Assembly: GCA_038373865.1 (NCBI GenBank)
Contig: JAXGGA010001023.1
Coordinates: 1 to 64,000, forward strand
Reading direction: 5' to 3'
Length of the DNA stretch: 64,000 bases
Source: Uloborus plumipes
Lineage: Eukaryota > Arthropoda > Arachnida > Araneae > Uloboridae
The number at the start of each line of letters is the position of its first letter. The first letter of the stretch is position 1. The notes under the pieces were generated by a model, which was not told the origin of the DNA, ran no database searches, and saw nothing but the letters and a program-made list of their open reading frames with translations. Below are positions 11,423 through 24,108 of this stretch, in pieces. The position numbers and the translations under genes are program-made.

Positions 11423-12441
11423 GTAACGACACTCTTCCTCTCGTCTTCTCTTTAAGTGACGTCTGACCTCATTGGCTCTTTATCACAGGAGCACACCTTA
11501 ACCCCTTCGGGCCTGGTCTCCGGTATACCGGACAGCTGCTAATCATTTAATAATTGATTTTTTTTTTTTTTTTTTTTTTGAGTGTACTCTTGACATTCTG
11601 CATATTATGTGTGCAAAATATTCTCGTTTTGGGATTAGCAGCATTCCAAAACATGGATTGGAAGATTGGATGTGACCTCATTTTTTCAACGATAGATTCT
11701 CGTCACGAAGGCGAACTTTTTTTTCTGATTTTTTAAAAAATGTATAATTTTATATTTATCATTTCGAATCCTTATATTATGTTTTGTTATTGTTTGGAAA
11801 ATATTTTACGATCAAGTTTCTGCGATGTTGCATTTTTTTTTTTTTTAGTGAAATAGTAATTTAAAAATATGTATCTGGAAAATTTGGCACGTCATAACTC
11901 TTTTAATTTTTAACTCACAAGCTTGAAATTTTGTTTGTGATATGCTCTTAGTCATAGTACGTTGTTTACCAACAAATAAATACAGGAGCATCACTGCTCC
12001 TCAAAATCAGCAGCTATAAAATTTAAAATATATTTTTGATTTGGACACTAAATGTGATGATGTAATCGCAAAAAAATAAATTGGTTGATGCTCAACGAGC
12101 CGAGATAATAGATTTTTTAAAAAAGGACGATTTTAGAACAACACTAAGTCAACTTTCAGAATTTTTACAGGTTCTAGAATTTTTTCCACGCAGCTAGTAT
12201 TTAAAATTTTTTCTGAAAAAGTATCATCTGGTTCAAATACACGGTGGATTAAAACTTTAAGGTTTTGTCTCAGTTTTAGCTCGACTGCAGATATCACTTT
12301 TGCGCTTAGCACACCAGAATAGCTAATTTATTTCTTCCATACAAAAATTCCTGAACCTTTTTGAATTGTTGTAGAGCTGAAGTTACATTTAGCATTAAAT
12401 CTTTCTTGTGAAATTGTTAGATCTGGTGAGTGTGGGGGTGA

Positions 12442-12534
<93 letters not shown>

Positions 12535-13797
12535 AGTGTGGAATTAATTATTATAAAAGAGAAAAGCCCTTCCATTTTGTCTTGTGTCTTTCCTTTCCTC
12601 ATCGGACACCACTGCTTTTACATGATTATTCCGTTGTGTTTTGCTACTATTATAGTTGAAAAGGCTCATCGATAAACTGATGGGTTGGGACACTGTAAAA
12701 GTGATAATACTGCAAAGGGTAACATAACTATTGAGTGTTGTATTCTTAACCTACTAAGAAAAGAAAAAGACATTGGAAAGTATGGTTTTGAGATGGCGGG
12801 AAAATGTGTCTGTTTTCAACTAAAATTGGAATGAAAAAAGTACTACCTATCAGATTTCTTTCTAATTAGTCTCTTGATGTGCCCAGTGAGGACACGAACA
12901 CTCTGAAATTTTAAGCGAAATCCGATGGGTAGTTTTTGAGTCTATAAAGGACATACGTACATTCGTTTTATATTTGCAGATATATGACTGAGAGAAAATA
13001 ATACTTTATTACTTGATATATGTAAATATGTATGCTATATGTTGGGTAAATTTTAGTCATGCATAGTTTCCAACCCACCCTAGAAAAGTAAAAGAAAGCC
13101 TAAGGATGCAGTAAATAACATACAAAATGAACTCATCATTTCTTCAGAAGATGGGCAACTTTAATTTTGAAAATACTGTTCTTTTTAGATCAGGGTTCCC
13201 ACGGTCCTTAAAAGTCCTTAGAAACTCCTTATTTTTCATTTTAAAAAATAAGGGCCCTTAAAAGTACTTATTTTTGATTCAAGGTCCTTAAAATTAAAGT
13301 CCTTATTTTTCAATACTGCTAGTAATTTAATGATTTGAAATTGCTAGCGAGAATGAAAAAAATATTCTTTCAAATTTTTCCTTTTACTGCATTGGGATCC
13401 TGTGTTGAAATCTAAATCTGAGCGTTATCAGTGAGAACAAAAACAAGTATGTAAGTTAAAGGGGTGGTGAGTCGTCTAGAAATTATCCACTCACCATTTG
13501 GAGTTTGAAAAAAAGTAGTGATTGAAAAAATGTGTGAACTAATAGATGCTTTAATAAGAAAAAAAAATTTAGCTCTACATATTTTTTGTCCTCTCGTATT
13601 TTTCAGTCTGTAATCCATATCACAATGGTTTATTTAAAAACTGGTGCTCAATCTTCCTTGACTCGAAGGGCATACCTCATACTAAGATGAATGTTGTATA
13701 CCAGAACACTTAAGTCAAAAGAAGTATAATCGTTTAAAGTTTTGACAGAACTTTTTCAACTAGTCCTTTCAGAACAAAATATTTTTAGAAGAAAATA

Positions 13798-13973
13798 CAG
13801 TCGACGCTCGATATAACGACCGTCTCCGTCCTACAGAAAACGGTCTTTTTATCGAGTGGTCGCTATAAGAGGTCGAACATAGAGTATGTTCGTATACAGT
13901 TGGGGGTTTTCTCACCGGTCGTTATATTAGGATGGTCTTGATAACGTGTGGTCGTTATAACGAGCGTCAACTG
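13798..13973. mobile_element. Short pogo/Tigger-like MITE
   Basis: A 176-bp element starting CAGTCGACGCTCGATATAAC and ending in its near complement (GTTATAACGAGCGTCAACTG), flanked by TA on both sides (13796-13797, 13974-13975). Inverted termini match at about 24 of 26 bases including the TA. CAGT...ACTG ends at TA sites are typical of pogo-type elements. It is nested in the 13191-16348 element. Confidence 0.78.
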
Positions 13974-14739
13974 TACTGACATGTAAATACTGAATTTTTC
14001 AATGAATTATGTGTATGGCAACAATTTATCTCTAATAAAAACGTTTTTCCAGATAGTATCCTAAATTATGAAAAAAAAAATTACCAAGAACTGTCATTTT
14101 TATAACTCAATTCTAATTTTATTAATACAATTTTTGCAACTATTTCTTAGGAATCAGTTTCTCAATATTAGGATAATGACGTACGCAGCTACATGGGTCA
14201 GCTTTTGCAAGCTGTAGGCACCACTTTAAAACCATGTTTTTTAACCCATGTTCCAGGCATACGTTTTTGCCTCACTTGAACGCATTATTCATCATGCATG
14301 CCAATCAATGCAATTAAGAGATTTTTGGAAATAAGATAACAGTAGCTCAGTTTGTTATATTTTGTCATAATTTGAATTTTCAGCTCATATTATCACTTCT
14401 CAGATAGTTGAAATTTTCTTTTCACAAAACACTAATTTATACAATTCTTGCCCCCCACCCCCAATCTTCTCTGTGAAGAATTCTTCTGCTTAGACTATTT
14501 TGGAGGTGGAGATTTTGGAAAGTTAGGCATATCTGTTCTGAATTTTAGTCCCTGGATATGTATTTTAGGAAAGTGGTTAATTCACTTTTACAAAATAAAG
14601 TTTTTGTCTTAAATTTTCCAAAATCTGAACTATACTAAAGTAAATAGAAGTAGAATTAAACTAAAACTTCTTACCTTGTATTGAAATCCGTTTCAGCTTT
14701 TTTGTTTCCTTGAGAAAGATAGTAAATTGACCCTTTTTT

Positions 14740-15452
14740 ACTTCCTTTTACGTAGTAAAGGAAGTATTGTGATCACGAAAAAAATTTCACTCAAATTTCG
14801 GTCTAAATTTTGACTTAGCTCACCCCTGAATGAATGTCGCGTACTTTTTTCGACCTTTCAGCACGTGCATATGTACCTAACAACATACAAACAGCCGAAA
14901 AATCAATTTCGACCACCCCCGAGTAAATTACGACGAGTTTTCTCGTGACGTATGTATGTGCGTATGTGGCTCGCATAACTCAAAAACTATATGCTGTAGA
15001 AACTTCTAGCTTGGTATGTAGACTCTGAGGGGGGTCTAGTTGTGCACCTCCCCTTATGATTGCATTCGAATGTTCCCAAAGGGGTCTTTTACCCCTTTTT
15101 TGGGGTAAATCAGTGTTAATTTCAATACAAACTCAAGTGATATGAATTGGCGCCACCACTTGGTGACATGTCGCCAAACTTTTGGTCGCCAAGTTGGCAA
15201 CAAATTTGGCGAAATTTTTTTTTTTTTGAATTTGGGTTCAACTTGGCGCTATTGGCGGTATTTTGCGAAAAATTCACTGAATGATGTTAAAATCGGCAAT
15301 ATTTAGAAAATTAACCAGTGTGAAACATTTTTCTGCACTGTTTCGTGGCAGATTAAGGGAGTAAATATTTGAATTGCTACCTTGCTCACTCCAAGCCTTT
15401 TTTTTTTAACACTTAAGGCAACTACTAAGAAATTTACACGTAAAAGGAAGTA
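14740..15452. mobile_element. Arachnid-type repeat with ACTTCCTTTTACG ends
   Basis: Left ACTTCCTTTTACG and right CGTAAAAGGAAGTA are inverted. Just inside the left end come the phrases TTTTCTCGTGACGTATGTATG, GCATAACTCAAAAACTATATG and GGGGTCTAGTTGTGCACCTC, which I recognise as a repeat widespread in spider sequences. That recognition is from memory and is one reason for suggesting an arachnid. No ORF. It lies inside the 13191-16348 element. Confidence 0.5.
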
Positions 15453-15649
15453 GTGTGGTGTCCATACCAGATTTTTTAACTTAATGTGTTTGTATAATAC
15501 ATATTTTATACTTTTATCTGCAAGACGCGGCCTCAAAGATTCTAGTGCATCTTGTACTCAAAGCTTTAGAGGAATGTGGGCAAAGTGAAATTGTTAAGTT
15601 TACTTACCGGCTTCAAAAGGAACAAATGGGAAATAGCTCTAAAAATTGT

Positions 15650-16032
15650 TTTTTAAAAAAGAATAATGTATTTTGTAATACAGCTTTGAAATATTACTTT
15701 TCAAACTATTTCACTTTACCCCGCGTACACTTGACAAATTACGCTGAACATTTAAAATCAAAAAATGCGTAATATAAACAAAATCAGGACTTCACTGGAC
15801 ATCAGTAGATCTCAATTAGTAGTTAAAAGGATAAATACAAAAATTTATCATTTATAATTACAAGAAATATTTTTGAAAAACCATGAATATTACAATAAAG
15901 GTATCAAATTTTGAAAATGACTCGTATAATTTTTTTTTATCTTTGGAGCTACTTATTTTTTGACAGAAGTCAACTATGTGTAAGCACTTAGTTAAAATAT
16001 TGCTAGATAGGTGCTGCTGCAAACTGAAAATG
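15650..16032 (+). repeat. Dispersed repeat shared with 50740-50912
   Basis: Two blocks are shared in the same order with the second copy: AATGTATTTTGTAATACA near the start and, in 15941-16032, CTTTGGAGCTA, AGTCAACTATGTG and TTAGTTAAAATATTGCTAGA. The spacing between blocks differs, so one copy has an internal indel. No coding potential seen. Confidence 0.6.
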
Positions 16033-16376
16033 TTTTCGGATTTCATTTTGCCCCACATTCCTCTACTTTAATGTCGAGGGTTTGAGGTAAAATTGCCGCT
16101 ACCCTTGGAATTGTTATGAAGAAGAAAACCGAAAGTTTTTCTTAGTCTTGGGTTTTAAATGTAATGATAAATGCTTCAAAAATATTTTTTTGGGAAAATA
16201 AAAGTTTGAAAATACATGTGCGTTTATGTAACCCATAAAATTCATGAATATTTGATGACTAATAAATACTTCCGAGGTCCTTAATTTTTTTGAAAAAGGT
16301 TCTTAGAAAGTCCTTATTTTTTGTTTTGAAAAAGAAGTGGGAACCCTGTAGATGCTTTAATTTACATTTTTCTGAT

Positions 16377-16633
16377 CAGGGGCGTAGGAGCCGGGGGAAT
16401 TTGGAGTTTTTTCCGTTCGAAAAGTTTGAGATTTCCTATTCCTGAGCAAATATTCTACCTAAAACTAAGTTCGTTACAAATGCATAAGTAGTTAAACTTG
16501 CTTTTCTAAGGAAAAAGATAAGCAATGTTTTTGGTCTCTTATTCAAAAAGAGGTTTTTTTTTTTTTTTTTTTGAACATTTATGACTATAATTGATCTTGT
16601 ATGCAAAGGGGCGAAAAAGCTCCTGCGCCACTG
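16377..16633. mobile_element. 257-bp hAT-like MITE
   Basis: Starts CAGGGGCGTAGGAGC and ends GCTCCTGCGCCACTG, imperfect complements. Flanking 8-mers are TTTCTGAT (16369-16376) and TTTTTGAT (16634-16641), one change apart, the size expected of hAT. A long T run lies in the centre. It sits just right of the 13191-16348 element. Confidence 0.75.
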
Positions 16634-19257
16634 TTTTTGATTTAAGAAGTTTTACTTCTTTGGGGGGAAGGACAGATTTCAAATCTACGTAAGGGCGGCA
16701 TCTGGAGTGATTATCTGTTCTTATCGCCTGAAGCTCTTGGGTCTCTGGAAAACCACTTGTCTCTGTACGACAAACTTTGCTTAGGAGCCGTCAAGCATCC
16801 TCACTTTATAATGCCGAGCGACTGGTTGTTGAAACATTCAGTTTCAATGCCAATTATAACATCGTGTTCCCTTCCAGTTCCGTTCAAATCGTTCATGTAA
16901 TGCAATCAACGAGTAAATGGTCCAACAAACAGTTTTACTGTAATCTCCAAGATCGCTTGCCTGATGGATGATATTTTTTTACAGTCTAATTTCGACGTGG
17001 ATTTATTAATTTTTTTTTTATAAGGAAAGCATGCAATGGGTGTGTGAAACTAGATTTGTGTATTCTTTTAGTTTTGAAAAAGTTCTAAATTAAAAAAATA
17101 TACATATATTTGTCTAGCTATTTTTATTTCTTTTGGGAGTTAAAAAATGCGCTAAAATTAGCACATAGACAGGCTCATTGTTTTAAACTTGTCCTGGGAG
17201 CGGGGTCAAAGGGTGCAAATTTTATCAGTAAACAACAAAAAATACGCCCGACTGTTAATATATTGATTTCTCAAAGCCTTCCCCCCCCAACGACGGGCCT
17301 GGTTTTCGGGAATTGCAGTCAACTCTCAATCATTTCAAACTAATATTCAATCTCAAATAACACTCCTTTATTACCGTGCCCCAAATAGACTTCATCATTT
17401 TACTGTAAATAAATAATTAAAATATTTAAATAGTGTGAAGCTGGCTAAAAGTCGATACTAATTGTTAATATTGTAAGTTTTAAAAAATCTGCACTCACAA
17501 GAGGACACACACACGACCTTCGCACTGCAAATAACTCAGCAAATTGGGAGTAAAACCAAAACGACTTTTTCCACATGAACTTTACAAAACCTAGTGTCAA
17601 GTGCTCTATCACCATCGAAGAGGATGCTACTATTCTGCTGTGGGATTGTGGCCAATCTGGATAGAATAAAAATTCATAAACAGAAACATTTGTAAGCTGA
17701 AATGTGCAAATCTTGACATTAAAAATAAAATATTAATAACATTTAGCAAGTTATTAAAAATATCGTTAAACTTTTAACTAGAAAAATATGGGAATAACTC
17801 TGAATTTTAACTACTGCTTATAAAACTAAACTACTACTCGTCAAATACTACTCAGGAAAAGTTTTCAGATTCACTTAAATTCCTATCGAGCGTCACGTCC
17901 GGTTTTTCGTGTAGCCAAAAATCGGAGCCTGACAAATATTTAATTTTGGAATACTCTGTACATTTTCACTTCATATCTCGAAGTTATTTAGAGTTCAATT
18001 GCTCCTTTAATACACCATTGTGTTTTGGAAAAAGAAATATTTTAAATATCAAAGTTAAAGCAGCTCTAAATATCTCTCGAATTTGCATTTAATAAATAAT
18101 TAATTACACTTTTTTGTCTGTCAAAATATGACAACATGGTATTGATTATACTCCTGAATTGAAGTATAAAGAGGAAGATATACTCCCTTAAAATCGGAAA
18201 CTAAAATCTTTCCCGGAAAACCAATAAAATCCGGATTGGTAAAAATGCATTAAATTTAATATGAAATACAAATGCATTGTCCAAAGGTATTTTTTTAATT
18301 AAAAAAAAACTAGTGGTTGAAGCAAAGAGGAGATAATCGTGTAATTATGGTCAAATTGTTACTTTTTGAAACTTAAAAGTTACCTAAACTGTTGTCTATA
18401 ATATGTAAACATTAAACACAAGAAATAACATGCAAATATGCTTACCGTATTTTTTTACGTACGATAACATAAAGCAGTCGAATCACAACGAACTATTGTT
18501 AAAATACTAAAATACATTAAACTAGAGAAATCCTACGTAGTTTTGATTCAACGGAAGGTAGAAACCTATTGAAGAGTAGAAGATTTGCATGGACTCTCTT
18601 GCTTATAACCTTATAGACATGCTGAAATAGCTTACACGGCGCCTCATTCGGAAGAAAAGTGCTGATGTATGCATTAACATCCAGTGCAAAAGATTAAGCT
18701 TTTGAATAGCTTGTTTGTTTAGACACAAGAAGGCAATGATTTTTCTTAATGGGTAGGTAGCGAGACGGATTGCTTGTCTCATGTCTCTTCAAGTGTCCAT
18801 ATATTGTGTTCACTCTGGCTGAGCTGTTTTTAAAAATTTTACATCCCTTATGAATAAAAACCTCCGTTTGTGCAAATGTTCTAATATTGAACACTCGCAT
18901 TGATGAAAATTTGCAATCCGTGTTTTGGGTTACAATCCTTTTGCATCCTGTGAATATTTTAAAGAATTTAAATGTTGGAACATTGTTTAAAAAATATTAC
19001 TTTTAATGTGCATGCTTCTTTTTTATTTCAATGTTTTATTTAATTTTAACCCCAACATTATGGTTTTAAATTAAATTGCTGATCGTTTTTAAGTTGTCTA
19101 ATAAATTCCTGTTCTGCATTAGGAAATGCTATTAGTAATGCTTTTAATCAGTGTTGGTTAATTTAAATTGTGTTGAAAATAATAGAAATTTAAGACTGAG
19201 TTTGAAACAAAATATGATTTAAATTTTTTTTAATTACTTTTTAAAATGATTTCTTTC
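16634..19257. other. Unassigned non-coding stretch
   Basis: AT-rich sequence with only short open frames that resemble nothing I know. No inverted termini or tRNA-like boxes were found. Probably old decayed repeats. Confidence 0.5.
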
Positions 19258-19471
19258 CAGGGGTGATTGTATTTCGGTATTTTACCGGATTTCCGGTATT
19301 TTCACTTTTGATTCCAGTATTTTCATGCTCGAAAATACCTGAAATAAAAAATATTTCATTTATTACCCTATTTCCGATTTTTTTCTTTTTTCGCTTATTC
19401 TGAATTTTGGCGATTATATTGATAATTATGAAAAAAAATTCATTAAATGCCATCCTATTTTTTTTTTTGAC
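19258..19471 (+). mobile_element. Truncated copy of the CAGGGGTGATTGT MITE
   Basis: Begins CAGGGGTGATTGTA and follows the 4498-4942 and 26687-27117 copies through the paired 'CCGGTATTTT' words and the 'AATTCATTAAATGCCATCC' segment, then loses similarity. The right terminus (CAATCACCCCTG) is missing, so this is a one-ended copy. Confidence 0.65.
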
Positions 19472-20027
19472 TGTAATCATTTTTTTTATTCACCGTTTTT
19501 ATGGTTTTGATGTCTTCATTTTAATTCAAATTTTTTTGCAATATTAAGAAATTTTCATTGTATTTAAAATCATTTTGGTATTTGGGTATTTAAAATCATT
19601 TTGAAAAGAAAACGTAGTCATAAACTATTAATGAGCTTGTTAATAGATGTCATATTAATTCATATTGAGGGTTATAATTATGTATTGTTAATCACTATCT
19701 AATTAAGTTATTGAATTAATTGATAGTTGACGATTAATTGAGCTGCTCCAAAAGCATATTTTCCTGCTCCAAAATGGGCATTTGCCTGCTCCCAAAGGTG
19801 CTCCAAACCACATGAAAGCTGTTGGGATCACTGCGATTGAGCTTCATCGCCAGAGTTCGTTTTAATGAAGAGTTCAATTTTATTTTTTCATTTGGATTTT
19901 TAATTCAATTTTTTTTTTCCTGTTTGGAGTTTTGTTGGTCGGTAGAGCTCGGCGCCTTTTAGCTTTGGCGCCCTCGTGCGCCGCACGGCTTCGCACATTG
20001 GCACGGCGCGGCCCTGGTTTGGTTTCA

Positions 20028-20570
20028 TTAGGGGCAGGAACTGGGATAGTAAAATCATCTTTGTTAATTTTTCAAAACTGTAACCTTAAAAATGCACTTT
20101 TAGACGATTTTTGATGATTTTGAGAACAAGGAACGTTTGGGACTCTCCTCTAAAAATTCTTGGACGTGTAAATCATAAATACGTAACTGAAACTCTTTAA
20201 TTTTAGAAAAAGTTTTTAAAAAATGCACTTCTACCAAAATGGAAAATAATTATCTTGTCTTTATTTTCTCGTCCAATGCACCTTTTAAAAGAGGTAACAA
20301 TTTTTTAATTCCAGGTAATACTAATAAATACGGATTGAAATTGGTATTTAAGAAAAACATCACAAATTGTGCACTTTAAGCAGTAAAAGTTAATTACATA
20401 CTACTGATTTTTCATCCTCCAAACAAGATTACCAAATAATTTTTCTCTTGTTCTTCACCAAAAATGTACTACAAAAAGAAAGTTTTAGTAAGGGAATTTT
20501 TCCGGGGGAGCTGAACCGGTCTGAACTATTCCAGGGGGAGCCCGAGCTCCCCTCGGTTCCTACGCCCCTG
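20028..20570. mobile_element. Candidate hAT-like MITE, family of 16377
   Basis: The right end CGGTTCCTACGCCCCTG (to 20570) is the complement of the 16377 family start. A weaker match, TTAGGGGCAGGAACTGGG, begins at 20028. Outside them lie TGGTTTCA (20020-20027) and TGGTTTAC (20571-20578), 6 of 8 positions alike. The left end is diverged, so the boundary is uncertain. The right flank is the LINE RNase H remnant, which this element would have entered. Confidence 0.4.
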
Positions 20571-21490
20571 TGGTTTACTGACTGTTCTAAGGCAGGGATT
20601 CAAGTGAAACAGGCAATCGCAAATTACAATCGCGACTGGAAATGAATTACATTAGAACATTTCTTGATAAAAACATCGTGACGTCAGCGTGACGTTTGCC
20701 TATGAAAAACGAGCTAGATAAAACGTCACAGCTTACTTGGCGAATAAGAGGACATCACTGAGTGCTTGTGAGCTCTTATTGGCTCTACCCGTAGTGACGT
20801 CATGCCAATTTAAGTTGATGATAATGTAATTCACTTCCAGTAGCCATTGCAATTCGAAGCGATCGCAGTGCTGTTTCACTTGAATCCCTGCCTAAGCCTT
20901 TCCGGCACTGGCTCTGGTACGTTTTGTAGCAGCAGCAAAAAAAAAGGCTATTTTTCACTCTGGAAACTGGCTATACGATTTACCAGGCTGAAGTTTTAGC
21001 CATCCTGGCGTGTGTAACTTGTACGTGGCTTAACTGGTAATATTTTAAAAACATTTTCTCTGATATTCAAGCCACTTTAAAAGCCCTTGATAGTAACTGC
21101 TTTACTACCAAGATAGTCTGGGAGTGCCACAATGCTCTGGTAAGGCTTGCCAGCAAGAACAAGGCTGTCCCTGTTCACCGTGACATTGGGAAACAAAGTT
21201 GCTGATCAGCTTGTCAAGCTGGGCTCCAATAGACCATTTGTGGGATCCAGCCTGCTCTTGGTTTGCCCTACAATGCAGTTAGGAATACTGCAAGAAACCT
21301 GCTCATGAATGATTCGTATGACAGGTGGCCTCAGTCCGACTTGTAGAAACAAGCTAAAAAGCTTCAAAGCTTGAGTAGGAAGGAGATCAAAATGTCCACT
21401 TGACTTTCTAACCGGGCACTGTTCTCTTAAGAGGCAACTTAATAGGTGTCACTGACGATCCAGTTTGTAGAGGCAGAAGAAAGCAAGTTC
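20566..21490 (+). pseudogene. Non-LTR retrotransposon RNase H domain remnant
   Basis: Fragments in order match the RNase H domain at the end of LINE ORF2 proteins: WFTDCSK (where the active form has WFTDGSK with a catalytic Asp), GTGSGTFCSSS, EVLAILACV (catalytic Glu), ATLKALDS, then GNKVADQLVKLGSN with the family's GNE-AD motif, and finally VTDDPVCRG, part of the C-terminal Cys/His segment. Frameshifts and stop codons separate these blocks, and the first motif carries Cys for Gly. A 302-bp MITE (20591-20892) splits it after SK. It is dead and old. Confidence 0.78.
20591..20892. mobile_element. Harbinger-like MITE inside the RNase H remnant
   Basis: 302 bp with inverted ends GGCAGGGATTCAAGTGAAAC and its exact complement GTTTCACTTGAATCCCTGCC. 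TAA flanks both sides (20588-20590, 20893-20895), the 3-bp duplication typical of PIF/Harbinger. Removing it rejoins the LINE sequence at the SK of WFTDCSK. The interior includes two TGACGT words; no ORF. Confidence 0.85.
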
Positions 21491-22825
21491 GAAGTACTTA
21501 TTTAGATAAACTTGAAAGGCATTTTTAAGCCCTTAGTTGCAATTACGCATTTAAAACGGGTGTTTTTTATTTTAAAAAACACAACCTTAGTTGGACGAGA
21601 CATCATCATCACAAACTTATTTAAACGATGCGCACCGTGGGGGTGCTGGGCCCTTGGTCTGGTTCAAAAGGAACAAAGCGCTCTTCAGGACCCCATCCCG
21701 GTCAAACCACGAGATTTGGTATTTACGGGGGGACCCTGGAGTGTGAAAGGAAGGGAAAGTCGAAACCAACTGAACTTCTGTCGTTTTTGATACTGAAACA
21801 AATGCTTACTGTAGAATAGGGACTCTGCGGCCATTCTCATCAATCCCTCCGCACCTTCGGCGCCAATTCAAATGAAATGAAAATCACACCACAATAACTT
21901 GATTTTGATTGATCTCTTTAACATTTCAAAAACTAACAATCCTTACGTGTTGCCAAAATACCATAAAACTTTAAATTTACGAAAGAAAGCTTCTTAAACT
22001 TTTAAAATAAAGGCACAAAAAACGGAGTTTTTTTTTTTTTTTTTTAATCGAGTTCAAACTGAGATCCGACTCTTTAAAGTTTTGCGCCACCATGTATTTA
22101 ATCCAGATGACTTTTTAAGAATTTTTAAAAATATATTTCCCGTCTTCAAATGATAGCATGACTTTGTATTTGGTTAAAATGCGTCACAAAGCGCCACCTA
22201 GTGCCGATAACTCAATTTTGTTAAAAAGTGCAGATACCACTTTTGTGCTTAGCACGGCAGCGTACTCCGCCCCACCCTGTGCTTTCTGAAAGAAAGAATT
22301 TCCAAGTGAAATTCTCGGCGTGGTGTGGGTGGAGTTCCTTCCTTCCTTTCTGCAATCCGATCATTTCCTCTTCCCCTGGAGGAAGGACCGCTTCCGCTTC
22401 ACTCGGAATTGAGCCCTTCTTTTTCTTCCTCTCTCTCTCTCTCTCTTGGCGTAGTGTTCGGCCGGTTTTACTTTCTGGACCCGAAATTCAAAAAAATAAA
22501 AAAAAAAAGGTTAAACCATCATTCGTGGCGTATGTTCAAATTTTCTTCACCATAGTAAAATCCGATTGAAGGCCCCCTCCTAAAAACCAAGCTCACTCTG
22601 TCCCACTTGAAACACTTTTTTTTCCTTGTACACATACTCTATGTAAGAATATTAGCTGATTTAAGTTTTGTGCCATTATTTTCGTGAAAGTATGCATAAA
22701 AATGTAACGCTTTTCTCTTCATCTGATTTTTTTTTTCACTTGAATCTTAAAGTTTTACTCTGCAGTAAAACTGTCAAACTGAATCTTTTAGAAAGTTGTC
22801 ATCTGGTTGTTTTAGAAACACCATC
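21491..22825. other. Unassigned non-coding stretch
   Basis: No gene supported. 22235-22260 (CACTTTTGTGCTTAGCAC) resembles 12296-12312 near RpS14, indicating a shared repeat fragment. 21640-21790 is GC-richer with a short open frame that I do not recognise. Homopolymer T/A runs and a CT microsatellite (about 22431-22446) are present. Confidence 0.45.
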
Positions 22826-22980
22826 GGGCCGTGGTAGCCCGATCGGTAAGGCATCGGACTCGAGTCCGGAGGTACCCGGGTTCGATACCCAGCCGATCAA
22901 AGATCCACCGTCTTGATTATTGGTGGCTGGGGGAACTTAATCATTTAATTCCCACTTTTAGAATGTCTGAGTTATATTAT
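22826..22980 (+). mobile_element. tRNA-derived SINE
   Basis: A tRNA-like head contains GGTAGCCCGATCGGTAAGGC (A-box position), a 5-bp stem CGGAC/GTCCG around TCGA, and CGGGTTCGATACCC matching the RNA polymerase III B-box. The anticodon arm and acceptor stem do not fold as a working tRNA, so a SINE is more likely than a gene. About 75 bp of tail follows. The 3' limit is approximate. Confidence 0.6.
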
Positions 22981-24108
22981 TACGACTCCTGATTAAGATT
23001 GGAACGACCTCAAGGAAGGGGGTTCACGGGACATTCGAAAACTAGGCAAGGGGTCTACGGAACAAAAAAGTTTGGGAACCCCTGGTTTATACAATTGAAG
23101 GAGAAGGAGCAAGTGGATAAAAGTTGGGACGTTCCCTCTCAAACTTTTTCAAAATTCCAGTCATTTTTTATCTGTATTTGGTAATATTAGGGATTAGGGA
23201 TACTCTCTGGAAATTAGCAGAGATTTAGATTTCAAAAAACTCAATTTACAGCACATTTGGGTGACATTAAGGAAACAAAGGTCATTTGTTTTAAATTAAT
23301 TGAAGTAAGATGAAATGTGGAGGTAAATTGAAATTGGGATGCCAATTAGGAAAGTAATCTTACAGCTTTTTCGACAAGAGCGTTAAAGGAATAAACTTGA
23401 AAATAAACCAAAATTTAGTTTGTGACAATGTAACCATGTAATTTTGAAATGAATTCAGCAATTCTTATCATCCAGTGAAGAAAAGTCAAGTCATTAGGCA
23501 TTTGGGAAGAATCATTAGTAAAAATGTACCAGCATTTGAAATAACTAGCCTAAATAGAGCACAGGAGTCTTGAACTTTTGGTAAAGCAAAAATGTTTAGC
23601 ATAATAGCAATAGAAAGAATAATCACATGCTTGACTCTCATTAAACAACTTGAGCCTATGTGACTATTGAAATAATGCATCCAAGGGCGGATCCAGCTCG
23701 TGGTTTAATAGGGGGTCATTTTCGGAAAGGGGGGGGGTCAAAATCAATTTTTGAGCATAAATGGGGGTGTTTGGCAAATTTTTCGTAATATTAGACCAAA
23801 AAAATGCAGCTTTATGCAATATTTGATCGCTTAAGGGAGTTAATGCATCTTATCTCCCTATAATTGGAAGATTTATTAACTGCCGAATGAGTAGTATTAG
23901 AAGTCAAATCACTCGTAAAAACTTAAATCGGCCTTTGATACTAAGTAGCTGAGTATTAAAACGTATAATCGTAACTCAACGAATGAGTCTATCTAAAAAT
24001 CTGTTTTTCAGAATTTTTAATTAAATTCACAACACTAGAAGCAATAAAAGGCCGAAATGATGGCTCTTTTCATCGATGCAATTTACTTTGATTCTCTATT
24101 ATAAATGC
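22981..24108. other. Unassigned non-coding stretch
   Basis: AT-rich. 23690-23760 (GGGCGGATCCAG followed by a G-rich run) looks like the end of another hAT-like MITE, but I found no partner end. No genes. Confidence 0.4.

Larger units (their letters stand above)
13191..16348. mobile_element. Large hAT-like element downstream of RpS14
   Basis: Left end CAGGGTTCCCAC at 13191 and right end GTGGGAACCCTG at 16337-16348 are exact complements. Repeated 'GTCCTTA' words lie just inside both ends (13204-13310 and 16275-16320), as in hAT subterminal regions. The flanks share TAGAT directly at both borders (13186-13190 and 16349-16353), shorter than the usual 8 bp. There is no transposase frame. Younger insertions at 13798-13973 and 14740-15452 make up part of the 3.2 kb. 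Confidence 0.65.

Noticed and set aside
22826..22905. Functional tRNA gene
   Set aside because: A good B-box is present, but the acceptor and anticodon stems do not pair as in a tRNA, so a SINE head fits better. The same applies to 43671-43790, 46142-46215 and 51365-51441.
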